From: JABIBU01 sp964464685 | GTDB taxonomy: Bacteria; Patescibacteriota; Patescibacteriia; Magasanikbacterales; UBA922 | Assembly: GCA_964464685.1 (NCBI GenBank) | Contig: CAYXGV010000009.1 | Span: 1 to 27,502 of the forward strand | Direction: 5' to 3' | DNA length: 27,502 nucleotides | Part shown: positions 8,160-14,755 of the stretch, piece after piece | Numbering within the stretch: position 1 is the first letter of the stretch | Layout of the letters: each line of letters begins with the position of its first letter | Notes under the pieces: model-generated | The model's database searches: none | What the model saw: the letters and a program-made list of their open reading frames with translations, nothing else | What the model was told of the DNA's origin: nothing | Made by a program: the position numbers and the translations under genes

Positions 8160-11100
8160 ATGCCAAAGAAAAAAGAGCAAAAAAATATACTGTGGTTCAA
8201 TGAAATTGATATTTTAGATGTTCCTTTGGTTGGAGGTAAAAACGCTTCGTTAGGGGAGATGTATTCCAAATTAACCACCAAAGGTATTAGCATTCCAAAC
8301 GGCTTTGCAGTAACTTCCAAAGCTTATTGGGATTTTTTGAAAATTACCAATTTGGAACAAAAAATAAAAAAAATGGTCAAGGGATTGGATGTTCAGGATG
8401 TTAAAGCTTTGGCAATTACTGGAAAGAAAATTCGTAATTTAATTTTGGCAGCCAAGTTTCCCAAATCATTGGAAAAAGAAATAATTATTGCTTATAAAGA
8501 ATTATCCCAGCAATGTAAAACCAAAAATTTGTCAGTGGCAGTTAGATCCTCGGCTACAGCTGAAGATTTGCCTGATGCCAGTTTTGCTGGTCAACAAGAA
8601 ACTTATTTAAATGTCGTGGGTGAAAAAGATTTGCTTTTAGCTGTAAAAAAATGTGTATCATCTCTATTTACTGACAGAGCCATTTCCTATCGTGAAGCCA
8701 AGGGTTTTGAACACATGAGTGTAGCTTTATCGGTGACAGTTCAGCAAATGGTAAGATCAGATGTGGGTGCAAGCGGTGTATTGTTTACATTAGATACAGA
8801 ATCAGGTTTTCCCGGAGTAGTTTTGATAAATTCTGCTTATGGTCTTGGTGAATATGTGGTTAAAGGCCGAGTAACGCCAGACCAATTTTACGTTTTCAAA
8901 GAAGGTTTAAAACAAGGTAAAAGAGCTATTATTAGTCGTATTTTGGGTAGCAAAGAAGTGAAACTAATTTATGCCAAAACTAGAGGTACTAAACAATCCT
9001 TGGTGCCAAAAAATAAGCAAAATAAATTTGCTATAACTGATGAAGATGTTTTGCAACTGGCCAAGTGGGGGATGGAGATAGAAGAACATTATAAAAAAGC
9101 CCAAGATATAGAATGGGCCAAAGATGGCCAGACTGGAAAATTATATATTGTGCAAGCTCGACCAGAGACAGTCAAGGCTCGCTCCAATCATTCGGTAATT
9201 GAAAATTACAAATTAAATAAAAAGGGAAAAATTTTGTTATCAGGTATAGCAGTTGGACAAAAGATTGGGGCGGGTAAGGCACGAGTAATAGAAAAACCAG
9301 ACCAGATGAAGACCTTTAAAAAAGGTGAAATTTTGGTGACTAGAATTACTGATCCTGATTGGGAACCAATAATGAGAATTGCCAGTGCTATTATTACTGA
9401 ACAAGGTGGAAAAACTTCTCATGCTGCGATTGTTTCGCGTGAGTTGGGTGTACCTTGTTTGGTGGGGGCAAAAAATGCTAGAAAATTACTCAAAACTGGT
9501 AAAAAAATAACTGTTAGTTGTGCCGAAGGCGATGAAGGTATTGTATATAATGGTATTTTACCGTTTGAAGTAAAAAAGACCGAGATAAAAGAAATTGCCT
9601 CAACCAAAACAAAAATAATGATGAATGTGGGTGATCCTGACAATGCATTTGCTTTGTCGTTTTTACCAAATGATGGGGTCGGTTTGGCAAGAGAAGAATT
9701 TATTTTTACTAATTTTATCCGCATTCATCCACTTGCTTTGATAAATTATAATAAATTAAAAGATAAAAAAGCTAAGAAAAAAATTGCTGAAATGACCAAG
9801 GGCTACAAAAATAAGTCTGATTATTGTGTGAGTAGATTGGCTGAAGGAATTGCTAGAATTGCAACAGCATCATATAAAAATGATGTCATTGTTCGGTTGT
9901 CAGATTTCAAAACCAATGAATATGCTACTTTGATTGGTGGAAAAGAATTTGAACCAAAAGAAGAAAATCCAATGTTGGGTTGGCGCGGGGCTTCGCGTTA
10001 TTATTCCAAAGAATACAAACAGGCTTTCAAATTAGAGTGTGAGGCAATTAAAAAAGTTCGCAATGATTGGGGATTGACAAATGTGATTGTAATGGTACCA
10101 TTTTGCCGAACTCCCGAAGAGGGGCAAAAAGTTTTGGACACGATGAAAGAATTTGGTTTAAAACAAGGTGAAAATGGTTTACAAGTTTATGTGATGTGTG
10201 AGATTCCGTCCAATGTAATATTGGCCGAAGAGTTTGCCAAAATATTTGATGGTTTTTCAATTGGTTCCAATGATTTGACTCAATTAACTTTGGGAGTTGA
10301 TCGTGATTCTACATTAGTTAGTCATGTTTATGATGAAAAAAATAAAGCCGTCACAACTTTGATTCGTGATGTAATTAGAATAGCTCACAAAAATAAACGA
10401 AAGATTGGTATTTGTGGTCAAGCCCCTTCTGATTATCCAGAATTTGCCGAGATGTTAGTAAGAGAAGGAATTGATAGTATATCTCTTAATCCCGATACAG
10501 TTGTGGCTACGCGTGAGCGCATTGCTTACACTGAAAAAACTTTGGGTAAAAAAGGTAAAAAAACTAGTGCCAAGTTTTTGAGTTTGGTGATTGCCTTTGG
10601 TGTGTTGGCTTTTGGAATTATGAGTTTGGGTGCTGGCTGTACCAATCAAGTTATAAAAAATACGGCTCCCAAAATAAATAATAATGAATTGACTCCGGCC
10701 CAAGTGAGAGAAAAAGTTATGCAAGCCAAGGATGATGAATTTGCATTAAAAATGTATGATTTAAGAGAATCAACTTTTGCTAATTTTGAAATAAAATATC
10801 CGGTCAGTTGGTCAGTTGAAAATTGGAACGGGGGATTGACAATGAAAAATGATGAGACTGGAGAATATATAAGTATTTTTAAACAATTAGTCTCTCATCC
10901 AATGGGAGGAAATGAACCTAAAAATATTGAAATTAGTGGTCAAAAAGGAATTTATTATGAAGATGGGGAATTTAAGATTGTTGAATTTGATTTGAATGCT
11001 GAAAAAATTATTTTAGAAATTAATGGTAAAACCGATAAATTTCAAGATATTTTGAGTACGTTAACATTTACACAAAATGATACACCTGATCGAGCCTTGA

Positions 11101-11237
11101 CCCATTGGGATGTAAAAGAAAAACGGATTTGCGTTCAGATGATTACTTATGCTAGAATAAATAAGACGGCGGACTGTCAGATGTTTAGCACACCGTGCGA
11201 CGTACCTGATAGTTGGGAGGTTTGTGATAATAATTAA
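8160..11237 (+). CDS. ppsA: Phosphoenolpyruvate synthase with lipoprotein-like C-terminal extension
   Basis: Residues 1 to about 790 are a complete PEP synthase (pyruvate, water dikinase), which converts pyruvate, ATP and water to PEP, AMP and phosphate. Order: ATP-grasp domain (PGGKNASLGEMY-like start, VRSSATAEDLPDASFAGQQ), swivelling phosphohistidine domain (GGKTSHAAIVSRELG, catalytic H421), PEP/pyruvate TIM barrel (GWRGASRYY, GSNDLTQL, catalytic Cys in GICGQAPSD at about C752). The usual family length is about 760-800 aa; this frame continues to 1025 without interruption. Residues 797-827 look like a bacterial lipoprotein signal: Lys-rich start, hydrophobic 806-823, then GAGC. Beyond lies about 195 aa with a YPVSWSVENW segment reminiscent of PsbP-like lipoprotein domains and several Cys near the end. 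It could be a genuine fusion, or two proteins with an internal start (for example TTG at 10542). Confidence 0.9.
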   Translation: MPKKKEQKNILWFNEIDILDVPLVGGKNASLGEMYSKLTTKGISIPNGFAVTSKAYWDFLKITNLEQKIKKMVKGLDVQDVKALAITGKKIRNLILAAKFPKSLEKEIIIAYKELSQQCKTKNLSVAVRSSATAEDLPDASFAGQQETYLNVVGEKDLLLAVKKCVSSLFTDRAISYREAKGFEHMSVALSVTVQQMVRSDVGASGVLFTLDTESGFPGVVLINSAYGLGEYVVKGRVTPDQFYVFKEGLKQGKRAIISRILGSKEVKLIYAKTRGTKQSLVPKNKQNKFAITDEDVLQLAKWGMEIEEHYKKAQDIEWAKDGQTGKLYIVQARPETVKARSNHSVIENYKLNKKGKILLSGIAVGQKIGAGKARVIEKPDQMKTFKKGEILVTRITDPDWEPIMRIASAIITEQGGKTSHAAIVSRELGVPCLVGAKNARKLLKTGKKITVSCAEGDEGIVYNGILPFEVKKTEIKEIASTKTKIMMNVGDPDNAFALSFLPNDGVGLAREEFIFTNFIRIHPLALINYNKLKDKKAKKKIAEMTKGYKNKSDYCVSRLAEGIARIATASYKNDVIVRLSDFKTNEYATLIGGKEFEPKEENPMLGWRGASRYYSKEYKQAFKLECEAIKKVRNDWGLTNVIVMVPFCRTPEEGQKVLDTMKEFGLKQGENGLQVYVMCEIPSNVILAEEFAKIFDGFSIGSNDLTQLTLGVDRDSTLVSHVYDEKNKAVTTLIRDVIRIAHKNKRKIGICGQAPSDYPEFAEMLVREGIDSISLNPDTVVATRERIAYTEKTLGKKGKKTSAKFLSLVIAFGVLAFGIMSLGAGCTNQVIKNTAPKINNNELTPAQVREKVMQAKDDEFALKMYDLRESTFANFEIKYPVSWSVENWNGGLTMKNDETGEYISIFKQLVSHPMGGNEPKNIEISGQKGIYYEDGEFKIVEFDLNAEKIILEINGKTDKFQDILSTLTFTQNDTPDRALTHWDVKEKRICVQMITYARINKTADCQMFSTPCDVPDSWEVCDNN

Positions 11238-11255
11238 GTTATAAAATATAATTTT

Positions 11256-11729
11256 ATGGCTAAACCTGCAAATTTAGAACATTCGGCTTTTGGTTGGTCA
11301 AAAGATGATTTTGCTAGACCAGATTTTTTTGTTGACCCAGAAACCAACGAAAGAATAGAGGGGAAAGTGTTATCTTTTTCTTCGGATGGAGGCAATAAAA
11401 TGGCTGAAATTGTGACTCCAAATGGAGAAAAAAAGATAGTTAAAATTTTAGAAAAAACCAAAATAGAAGCTTTTGATTTTGAGTCAATAATTTCTTCTCA
11501 TCCTGAATCTTTTGAACTTAATGGTAAAAAATATCCAGTTGTCTCTGACGAGGAATTTAAGATTTTGGACAATCAAGACCCTGAAATTGCCAAAGAAATG
11601 GAAAGAATTTTAAGGCTTAGAGGTATTCATGGCGGAGAAAATAATTTAGTTGAGGTTTATTTGTGGGATAAAAAACGAGTGGTAAAAATATCAACTACCA
11701 AAGATGATTTCGGAACCTTTTTAAGTTAA
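11256..11729 (+). CDS. Unknown soluble protein
   Basis: A 157-aa protein I do not recognise. It has no signal peptide or membrane segment and is rich in acidic and lysine residues. Residues 35-65 (GKVLSFSSDGGNKMAEIV, GEKKIVKIL) suggest a short beta-sheet. A helical middle (about 100-130) is followed by VEVYLWDKKRVVKIS. The gene starts 18 bp after the PEP synthase extension, suggesting one transcript, and precedes a second small unknown gene in the same direction. The start ATG is the first in the frame; no clear SD is visible, as for most AT-rich genes here. Confidence 0.75.
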   Translation: MAKPANLEHSAFGWSKDDFARPDFFVDPETNERIEGKVLSFSSDGGNKMAEIVTPNGEKKIVKILEKTKIEAFDFESIISSHPESFELNGKKYPVVSDEEFKILDNQDPEIAKEMERILRLRGIHGGENNLVEVYLWDKKRVVKISTTKDDFGTFLS

Positions 11730-11747
11730 TTTTTAAATTTGAAATAT

Positions 11748-12047
11748 ATGGAAAGACCAGATCATTGGAATTACGTCCGTGGATTTGGAGCACCAGAAGA
11801 TCTACGTAAGGAAAACAAACATTTACCCCAACCCCAAATTGGAGAATTATATCAAATTAAGTCGAAGCAAGATGGTAATCCGGTGGTAATGAAAGTTATT
11901 GAACTTAAAAGTGGTGGTGACGGTGGGCAACTTGTGGTAATGGAAGCAGAAAATGCTTTTGATACTAAGACTGGCCAAAGGCGGGGAGTACCTGATCAAA
12001 TAACAATGCCGTTGGAAAATTTAGTGGATTATAAAAAAGTTGATTAA
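11748..12047 (+). CDS. Unknown small protein
   Basis: A 99-aa protein of unknown family. I chose the ATG at 11748 (MERPDHWNYVRG); a TTG three codons upstream is possible. Residues 30-60 (GELYQIKSKQDGNPVVMKVIELKSGG) and the following LVVMEAENAF look like a small beta-barrel or sheet, with no membrane segment. It lies 18 bp after the previous gene and probably shares its transcript. It is the last plus-strand gene before a convergent hairpin and the minus-strand tRNA-Asp. Confidence 0.7.
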   Translation: MERPDHWNYVRGFGAPEDLRKENKHLPQPQIGELYQIKSKQDGNPVVMKVIELKSGGDGGQLVVMEAENAFDTKTGQRRGVPDQITMPLENLVDYKKVD

Positions 12048-12134
12048 AAGTTGATTATCCCGTGAGTGTGATGCGTGGTAGCGATAAAATTAAGAGTAAA
12101 ATTCAACTAGATTGTCCGATTTTATTAATTAAAT

Positions 12135-12190
12135 AGAATGACACAAGTGAAGTGAAAATCATTAGATTTTCATCTCATTTTTGTCATTCT
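12135..12190. terminator. Large hairpin between convergent genes
   Basis: AGAATGACA at 12135 pairs with the last bases TGTCATTCT ending at 12190, and an inner stem TGAAAATC / GATTTTCA closes an ATTA loop. It separates the plus-strand genes ending at 12047 from tRNA-Asp on the minus strand. The flanks are AT-rich but have no long T-run, so a bidirectional terminator role is probable rather than certain. Confidence 0.6.
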
Positions 12191-12232
12191 AAATTAAAAA
12201 GAGAATTTGGCGACGGAGCCTATAAAAAGCTC

Positions 12233-12310
12233 AGCGGACCGGACGGGACTCGAACCCGCAACTTCCGCCGTGACAGGGCGGTGCTCTAACCAGTTGAACT
12301 ACCGGTCCGC
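12233..12310 (-). tRNA. tRNA-Asp (GTC)
   Basis: On the minus strand a complete cloverleaf can be folded. The acceptor stem is GCGGACC / GGTCCGC. The D arm contains AGTTCAACTGGTTAGAGCA. The anticodon stem CCGCC/GGCGG encloses a loop with anticodon GTC (12274-12272). The T arm is GCGGGTTCGAGTCCCGT. CCA is not encoded. The gene is bracketed by AAAAAGCTC and GAGCTTTTT (12312-12320 and 12224-12232), which would lengthen the acceptor stem by 9 bp in the precursor. The 3' side ends in a T-run and could serve as terminator. A consensus promoter and a structured leader lie upstream. Confidence 0.95.
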
Positions 12311-12346
12311 AGAGCTTTTTAATTTGGTTTGAATTGTTTTTGGATT

Positions 12347-12412
12347 ACGGACACCAGTTGCCAGGTCATCCGACCTGGTCCGGTCGCATGACCGGAAACT
12401 ACTGGGGTCCGT
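12347..12412 (-). ncRNA. Three-way-junction RNA element in the tRNA-Asp leader
   Basis: The outer stem of 12 positions (ACGGACACCAGT at 12347-12358 with ACTGGGGTCCGT at 12401-12412, one mismatch) encloses two perfect hairpins on the plus-strand reading: CCAGGTC-ATCC-GACCTGG (12361-12378) and CCGGTC-GCAT-GACCGG (12380-12395). It lies between a minus-strand promoter (12424-12452) and tRNA-Asp, so it should be transcribed at the 5' end of the tRNA precursor. It matches no riboswitch or ribozyme core that I know. It may be a regulatory or processing element, or a dispersed palindromic repeat. The GTCATCCGAC core recurs in the hairpin at 12661-12680. Confidence 0.6.
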
Positions 12413-12423
12413 ATGATGAAAAG

Positions 12424-12452
12424 ATTATAACACAATCTTTTCATATTTTCAA
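12424..12452 (-). promoter_or_regulatory. Promoter of tRNA-Asp and its leader
   Basis: Minus-strand -35 TTGAAA (12452-12447), 17-bp spacer, -10 TATAAT (12429-12424) preceded by TGTGT. The -10 lies inside a 9-bp inverted repeat (GAAAAGATT / AATCTTTTC, 12418-12442). The -35 begins four bases past the stop of the 39-aa gene. Confidence 0.8.
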
Positions 12453-12455
12453 GCC

Positions 12456-12575
12456 TTATTTTTTCTCTTCGGCCTTAGCTTTTAGTGTTCTTTTCAGCTT
12501 TTTTTTGTCGCGTCTGATTTTGGCTTCTTCTCGTTCAATTTTGAATTTAGCGTTATTTTTTTTTCTCATTCCCAT
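12456..12575 (-). CDS. 39-aa highly basic protein
   Basis: On the minus strand an ATG at 12575 opens a 39-codon frame beginning MGMRKKNNAKFKIEREEAK and ending KAEEKK with TAA at 12456. About half of the residues are Lys, Arg or Glu in a helix-favouring order, and there is no Cys, Trp or membrane segment. A consensus promoter lies 32 bp upstream (12607-12635), and the frame ends just where the tRNA-Asp promoter begins, so the intergenic space is fitted around it. No SD is seen. Its neighbours are ribosomal genes and tRNA, so binding to RNA or the ribosome is a reasonable guess, but I do not recognise a family. Confidence 0.6.
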   Translation of the reverse strand: MGMRKKNNAKFKIEREEAKIRRDKKKLKRTLKAKAEEKK

Positions 12576-12606
12576 ATTAGTAATTTTAGTATTAAATAGT
12601 GATAAT

Positions 12607-12635
12607 ATAATACACTATATTGAAAAATATGTCAA
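12607..12635 (-). promoter_or_regulatory. Promoter of the 39-aa gene
   Basis: Minus-strand TTGACA (12635-12630), a 17-bp spacer and TATTAT (12612-12607), placing the transcription start near 12600, about 25 nt before the ATG. Confidence 0.8.
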
Positions 12636-12660
12636 TAAGAGATAATAACCACAGTAAGAT

Positions 12661-12701
12661 ACCCAGTCATCCGACTGGGTTATTTTGGCTTGCGCCAAAA
12701 T
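12661..12701. repeat. Two adjacent perfect hairpins
   Basis: ACCCAGTC-ATCC-GACTGGGT-type palindrome at 12661-12680 and ATTTTGG-CTTGCG-CCAAAAT at 12682-12701. The second abuts the T-tract end of the small RNA at 12700-12802. The first shares its GTCATCCGAC core with the hairpin at 12361. Confidence 0.75.
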
Positions 12702-12802
12702 AAAAAGACCCTCGAAGTGTTCGGTGATGGTATTGGGACAAAGGAGGGGGTGTCCCGCCATCAGCCAAACACTTTAAAGGTCTTTGGTGATTGCTAGATT
12801 GT
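12700..12802 (-). ncRNA. Candidate small RNA: long hairpin with anti-Shine-Dalgarno loop
   Basis: A minus-strand transcript is predicted from a consensus promoter (12809-12837) with start near 12802. It folds into one long hairpin: outer stem AAAGACC / GGTCTTT (12785-12779 with 12710-12704), a middle stem from AAGTGTT / AACACTT continuing to GATGG / CCATC, and an apical 6-bp stem GGGACA / TGTCCC. The 10-nt apical loop reads CCCCCUCCUU on the transcript. The 3' side runs into TTTTTATTTT, as in an intrinsic terminator. The loop contains CCUCCUU, identical to the core of the 16S rRNA anti-SD tail. It is not SRP, 6S or RNase P RNA by any motif I can see. It lies downstream of rplT but has its own promoter. 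Confidence 0.65.
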
Positions 12803-12808
12803 TATATC

Positions 12809-12837
12809 ATAATAGCATATTTGAGTTATTTTGTCAA
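12809..12837 (-). promoter_or_regulatory. Promoter of the candidate small RNA
   Basis: Minus-strand TTGACA (12837-12832), a 17-bp spacer and TATTAT (12814-12809). It lies after the rplT terminator, so the small RNA does not depend on read-through from rplT. Confidence 0.85.
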
Positions 12838-12864
12838 GAGGGGTTATGTGGATATTTTTATAGA

Positions 12865-12900
12865 AACAAAAAACCGGTCTTTTGAGAACGGTTTTTTAAA
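12865..12900 (-). terminator. Intrinsic terminator of the infC-rpmI-rplT operon
   Basis: On the minus strand AAAACCG and CGGTTTT pair, with TCT/AGA continuing the stem after one mismatch, followed by TTTTTTGTTT. It lies 13 bp after the rplT stop. Confidence 0.85.
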
Positions 12901-12912
12901 TATCGTATATTA

Positions 12913-13257
12913 TTATTTTACCGCTTCTACAATCTTGGCAAAAACTTGTGGTTCTTTGGCAGCGATTTCGGAAAGTACTTTGCGATCCAATTCTATATTT
13001 TTCTTTTTTAGACCACCCATAAATTTGCTATAGCTCAGATCAAATTTGCGGACAGCTGCGTTGATGCGAACTTGCCAGAGACCACGCATAGTTCTTTTCT
13101 TTTTGCGTCTGTCGGCATAAGCATAAGCACCAGCTTTGGTATCAGCAGTTTTGGCAACTTTGATCAGGTTTTTTCGTCCACCTTCAAAACCTTTGACACG
13201 TTTGTGTAAATTGCGACGTTTTTTTACATGTCCAACACCTCGTTTAACTCTTGGCAT
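12913..13257 (-). CDS. rplT: 50S ribosomal protein L20
   Basis: 114-aa bL20 of the large ribosomal subunit, which binds 23S rRNA early in assembly and in several bacteria represses its own operon. The start MPRVKRGVGHVKKRRN, the long basic N-terminal arm and the ADRRKKKRTMRGLWQVRINA segment are characteristic. It is full length, 35 bp after rpmI, and followed at once by an intrinsic terminator. The order infC-rpmI-rplT is the conserved bacterial one. Confidence 0.97.
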   Translation of the reverse strand: MPRVKRGVGHVKKRRNLHKRVKGFEGGRKNLIKVAKTADTKAGAYAYADRRKKKRTMRGLWQVRINAAVRKFDLSYSKFMGGLKKKNIELDRKVLSEIAAKEPQVFAKIVEAVK

Positions 13258-13292
13258 ATTTGATATTATTATTTCATTAGTATGGCTATCAT

Positions 13293-13499
13293 TTAAATAT
13301 TTTTGATGGCTTTGGTAATAGTCTCATTCATGCTTTTGTGCATGGTAGTATCACTACGTTTATTTCGTTTGGTATTACCAGATTCTCTTGAGTTGAAGTG
13401 GTCTTGGCCACAGGTACGTTTAATAATCTGGATGCCTTTTTTACCCTTTTTTACTTTAAAACGTTTGGCAGTAGCCTTGTGTGTTTTTGCTTTTGGCAT
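13293..13499 (-). CDS. rpmI: 50S ribosomal protein L35
   Basis: 68-aa bL35, a small basic protein of the large subunit. It begins MPKAKTHKATAKRFKVKKGKK, continues in a Lys/Arg-rich middle, and lies between infC and rplT as in most bacteria. The C-terminal part (NKRSDTTMHKSMNETITKAI) is more divergent than the N-terminus. The start codon follows the structured element at 13517-13577 by 17 nt. A GGGAG at the edge of that structure could be the SD, but the spacing (14 nt) is long. Confidence 0.93.
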   Translation of the reverse strand: MPKAKTHKATAKRFKVKKGKKGIQIIKRTCGQDHFNSRESGNTKRNKRSDTTMHKSMNETITKAIKNI

Positions 13500-13516
13500 A
13501 AATTTGTTTATTGCTC

Positions 13517-13577
13517 CCAGCCTCCGCCAGAGGACGGATGAGCCCTTTGGCTCAAGAGCTGGTCAGCCTTTGGCTGA
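13517..13577 (-). promoter_or_regulatory. Structured GC-rich leader between infC and rpmI
   Basis: An outer stem CCAGC / GCTGG (13517-13521 with 13558-13562) encloses hairpins CCT-CCGCCAG-AGG-like (13521-13533) and GAGCC-CTTT-GGCTC (13540-13553). A further hairpin TCAGCC-TTT-GGCTGA (13563-13577) adjoins it. It lies in an otherwise AT-rich spacer just before rpmI. In E. coli the L20 operator occupies this same interval, so autogenous control by L20 is a sensible hypothesis, although I did not match a 23S rRNA mimic. Confidence 0.5.
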
Positions 13578-13660
13578 TATTTGTTTATGGAGTTATCTGG
13601 ATGTTAAAACGTGATTATTTTAATATATTTTAACAATCTTGTCAAGTGAGCCATTGTTAA

Positions 13661-14209
13661 TTACTTTTTGGCGATTATGGCAGTAATTTTGTTGCCCTGT
13701 TTGGTGGGGAGTTGTTCTAAGCGAATTTCTATTTTTTCACCTAATAATTTGGAAAATTTGTTTATAACAGCAAAGGCGATCATTGGTTTGGCATTTTCTC
13801 GACCTCTGAGTGTTAACTCCAGTTTTACCTTATCGCCACGACTTAAAAATTTTTCAGCTTGATTTAGACGTACTTCCATGTCGTGCTCACTAATTCGGAC
13901 AGATAGTCTAATTCCTTTGGTTTCGGTTTCGTGGGCTTGTTGTTTTTGCTTGCGGACTTCTTTTTCTTTTTGATATTTAAAATGACTAAAATCAATAATT
14001 TTGCAAACTGGTGGATCGGCTTTTGGATTGACTTCAACCAAATCTTTTTCTTGTTCCATCGCCATATTAATGGCTTCGTGAATAGAAAATACGCCGATAT
14101 TATTGCTCTCACTATCAAGCAAACGGACTTCTGATGCGTTTATTTTATTATTCAAACGGTAGTTTAGAATAAGTGGTTTATCCGGTCTTTTTTTGCGAGA
14201 TATGCGCAT
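13661..14209 (-). CDS. infC: Translation initiation factor IF-3
   Basis: 182-aa IF-3, which binds the 30S subunit, prevents premature 50S joining and checks start-codon pairing. The N-terminal domain carries LNNKINASEVRLLDSESNNI and the linker region DPPVCKIIDFSHFKYQKEK, close to the family signature. The C-terminal domain follows (IRLSVRISEHDMEVRLNQA, LRGREN). I accept the ATG at 14209 (MRISRKKRPDKPL), but the assembly gap begins two bases upstream, so the SD, promoter and any extra N-terminal codons cannot be seen. First visible gene of the infC-rpmI-rplT operon. Confidence 0.95.
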   Translation of the reverse strand: MRISRKKRPDKPLILNYRLNNKINASEVRLLDSESNNIGVFSIHEAINMAMEQEKDLVEVNPKADPPVCKIIDFSHFKYQKEKEVRKQKQQAHETETKGIRLSVRISEHDMEVRLNQAEKFLSRGDKVKLELTLRGRENAKPMIAFAVINKFSKLLGEKIEIRLEQLPTKQGNKITAIIAKK

Positions 14210-14210
14210 A

Positions 14211-14310
14211 NNNNNNNNNNNNNNNNNNNNNNNNNNNNNNNNNNNNNNNNNNNNNNNNNNNNNNNNNNNNNNNNNNNNNNNNNNNNNNNNNNNNNNNNNN
14301 NNNNNNNNNN
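14211..14310. other. Assembly gap of exactly 100 N
   Basis: Second run of exactly 100 N, again probably a nominal contig join. It removes the upstream region of infC and the last bases of the tmRNA 3' end. Confidence 0.95.
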
Positions 14311-14710
14311 GTGGAGATGCCGGGAATTGAACCCGGGTCTAAATGGGTTACCCCCATAGTCTACATGTTTAGCTGGTTTGTTGGTTCCTTGATATTTTTA
14401 AAATCAGCAAAAAGATAGCAAGTAAGCCTGAATTAGTTCGGACAAGATTCACAGGCAAAAATCAAGTCCTACGCTCAATGATTTGACACCGCTGATTCAA
14501 TATTGAGTATCATGAGAGCGATGGTAGAAGCACTTAAGCGACTACGGATGCGAATGAAGGTACGCTGAAAGCAGAAGCTACAGCAGTTTTCACTCTTGAT
14601 ACAAAGTTTGCACTTATATCGTGTATTCTTGGTATTAACGAGGAAAAGAATACAACCTCGACATGCGAATGAAAGATAACTAGGTCCACTTATCGAACCC
14701 TGTCATCCCC
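14311..14710 (-). ncRNA. ssrA: tmRNA (SsrA), 3' CCA region lost in the gap
   Basis: Transfer-messenger RNA, which rescues stalled ribosomes together with SmpB. Minus-strand 5' end GGGGATGACAGGGTTCGA pairs with the 3' end CATCTCC to form the tRNA-like acceptor stem, including the G3-U pair recognised by alanyl-tRNA synthetase. The T arm reads CCGGGTTCAATTCCCGG. The resume codon is GCA at 14611-14609, after ATAAGT, and the tag frame runs to TAA at 14536-14534. It encodes 25 residues beginning ANFVSRVKTA and ending SFASVVA. The last bases before the gap stop at C of the terminal CCA. smpB lies immediately upstream on the same strand. Confidence 0.93.
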
Positions 14711-14755
14711 CTTATTTCAATTTTCAATTTGAAATTTTTAATTAACCTATATATT

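Noticed and set aside
12334..12645. 103-aa plus-strand frame
   Set aside because: It runs through the three-way-junction leader, the tRNA promoter and the antisense of the 39-aa gene; no SD and no family; the minus-strand features explain the sequence better.
12700..12802. SRP RNA, 6S RNA or RNase P RNA
   Set aside because: The hairpin lacks the conserved GGAAG/AGCAG apical motifs of SRP RNA, the open bubble of 6S RNA, and is too short for RNase P RNA.
14173..14418. 81-aa plus-strand frame across the gap
   Set aside because: It is translated through 100 N and the tRNA-like end of tmRNA, antisense to infC and ssrA.
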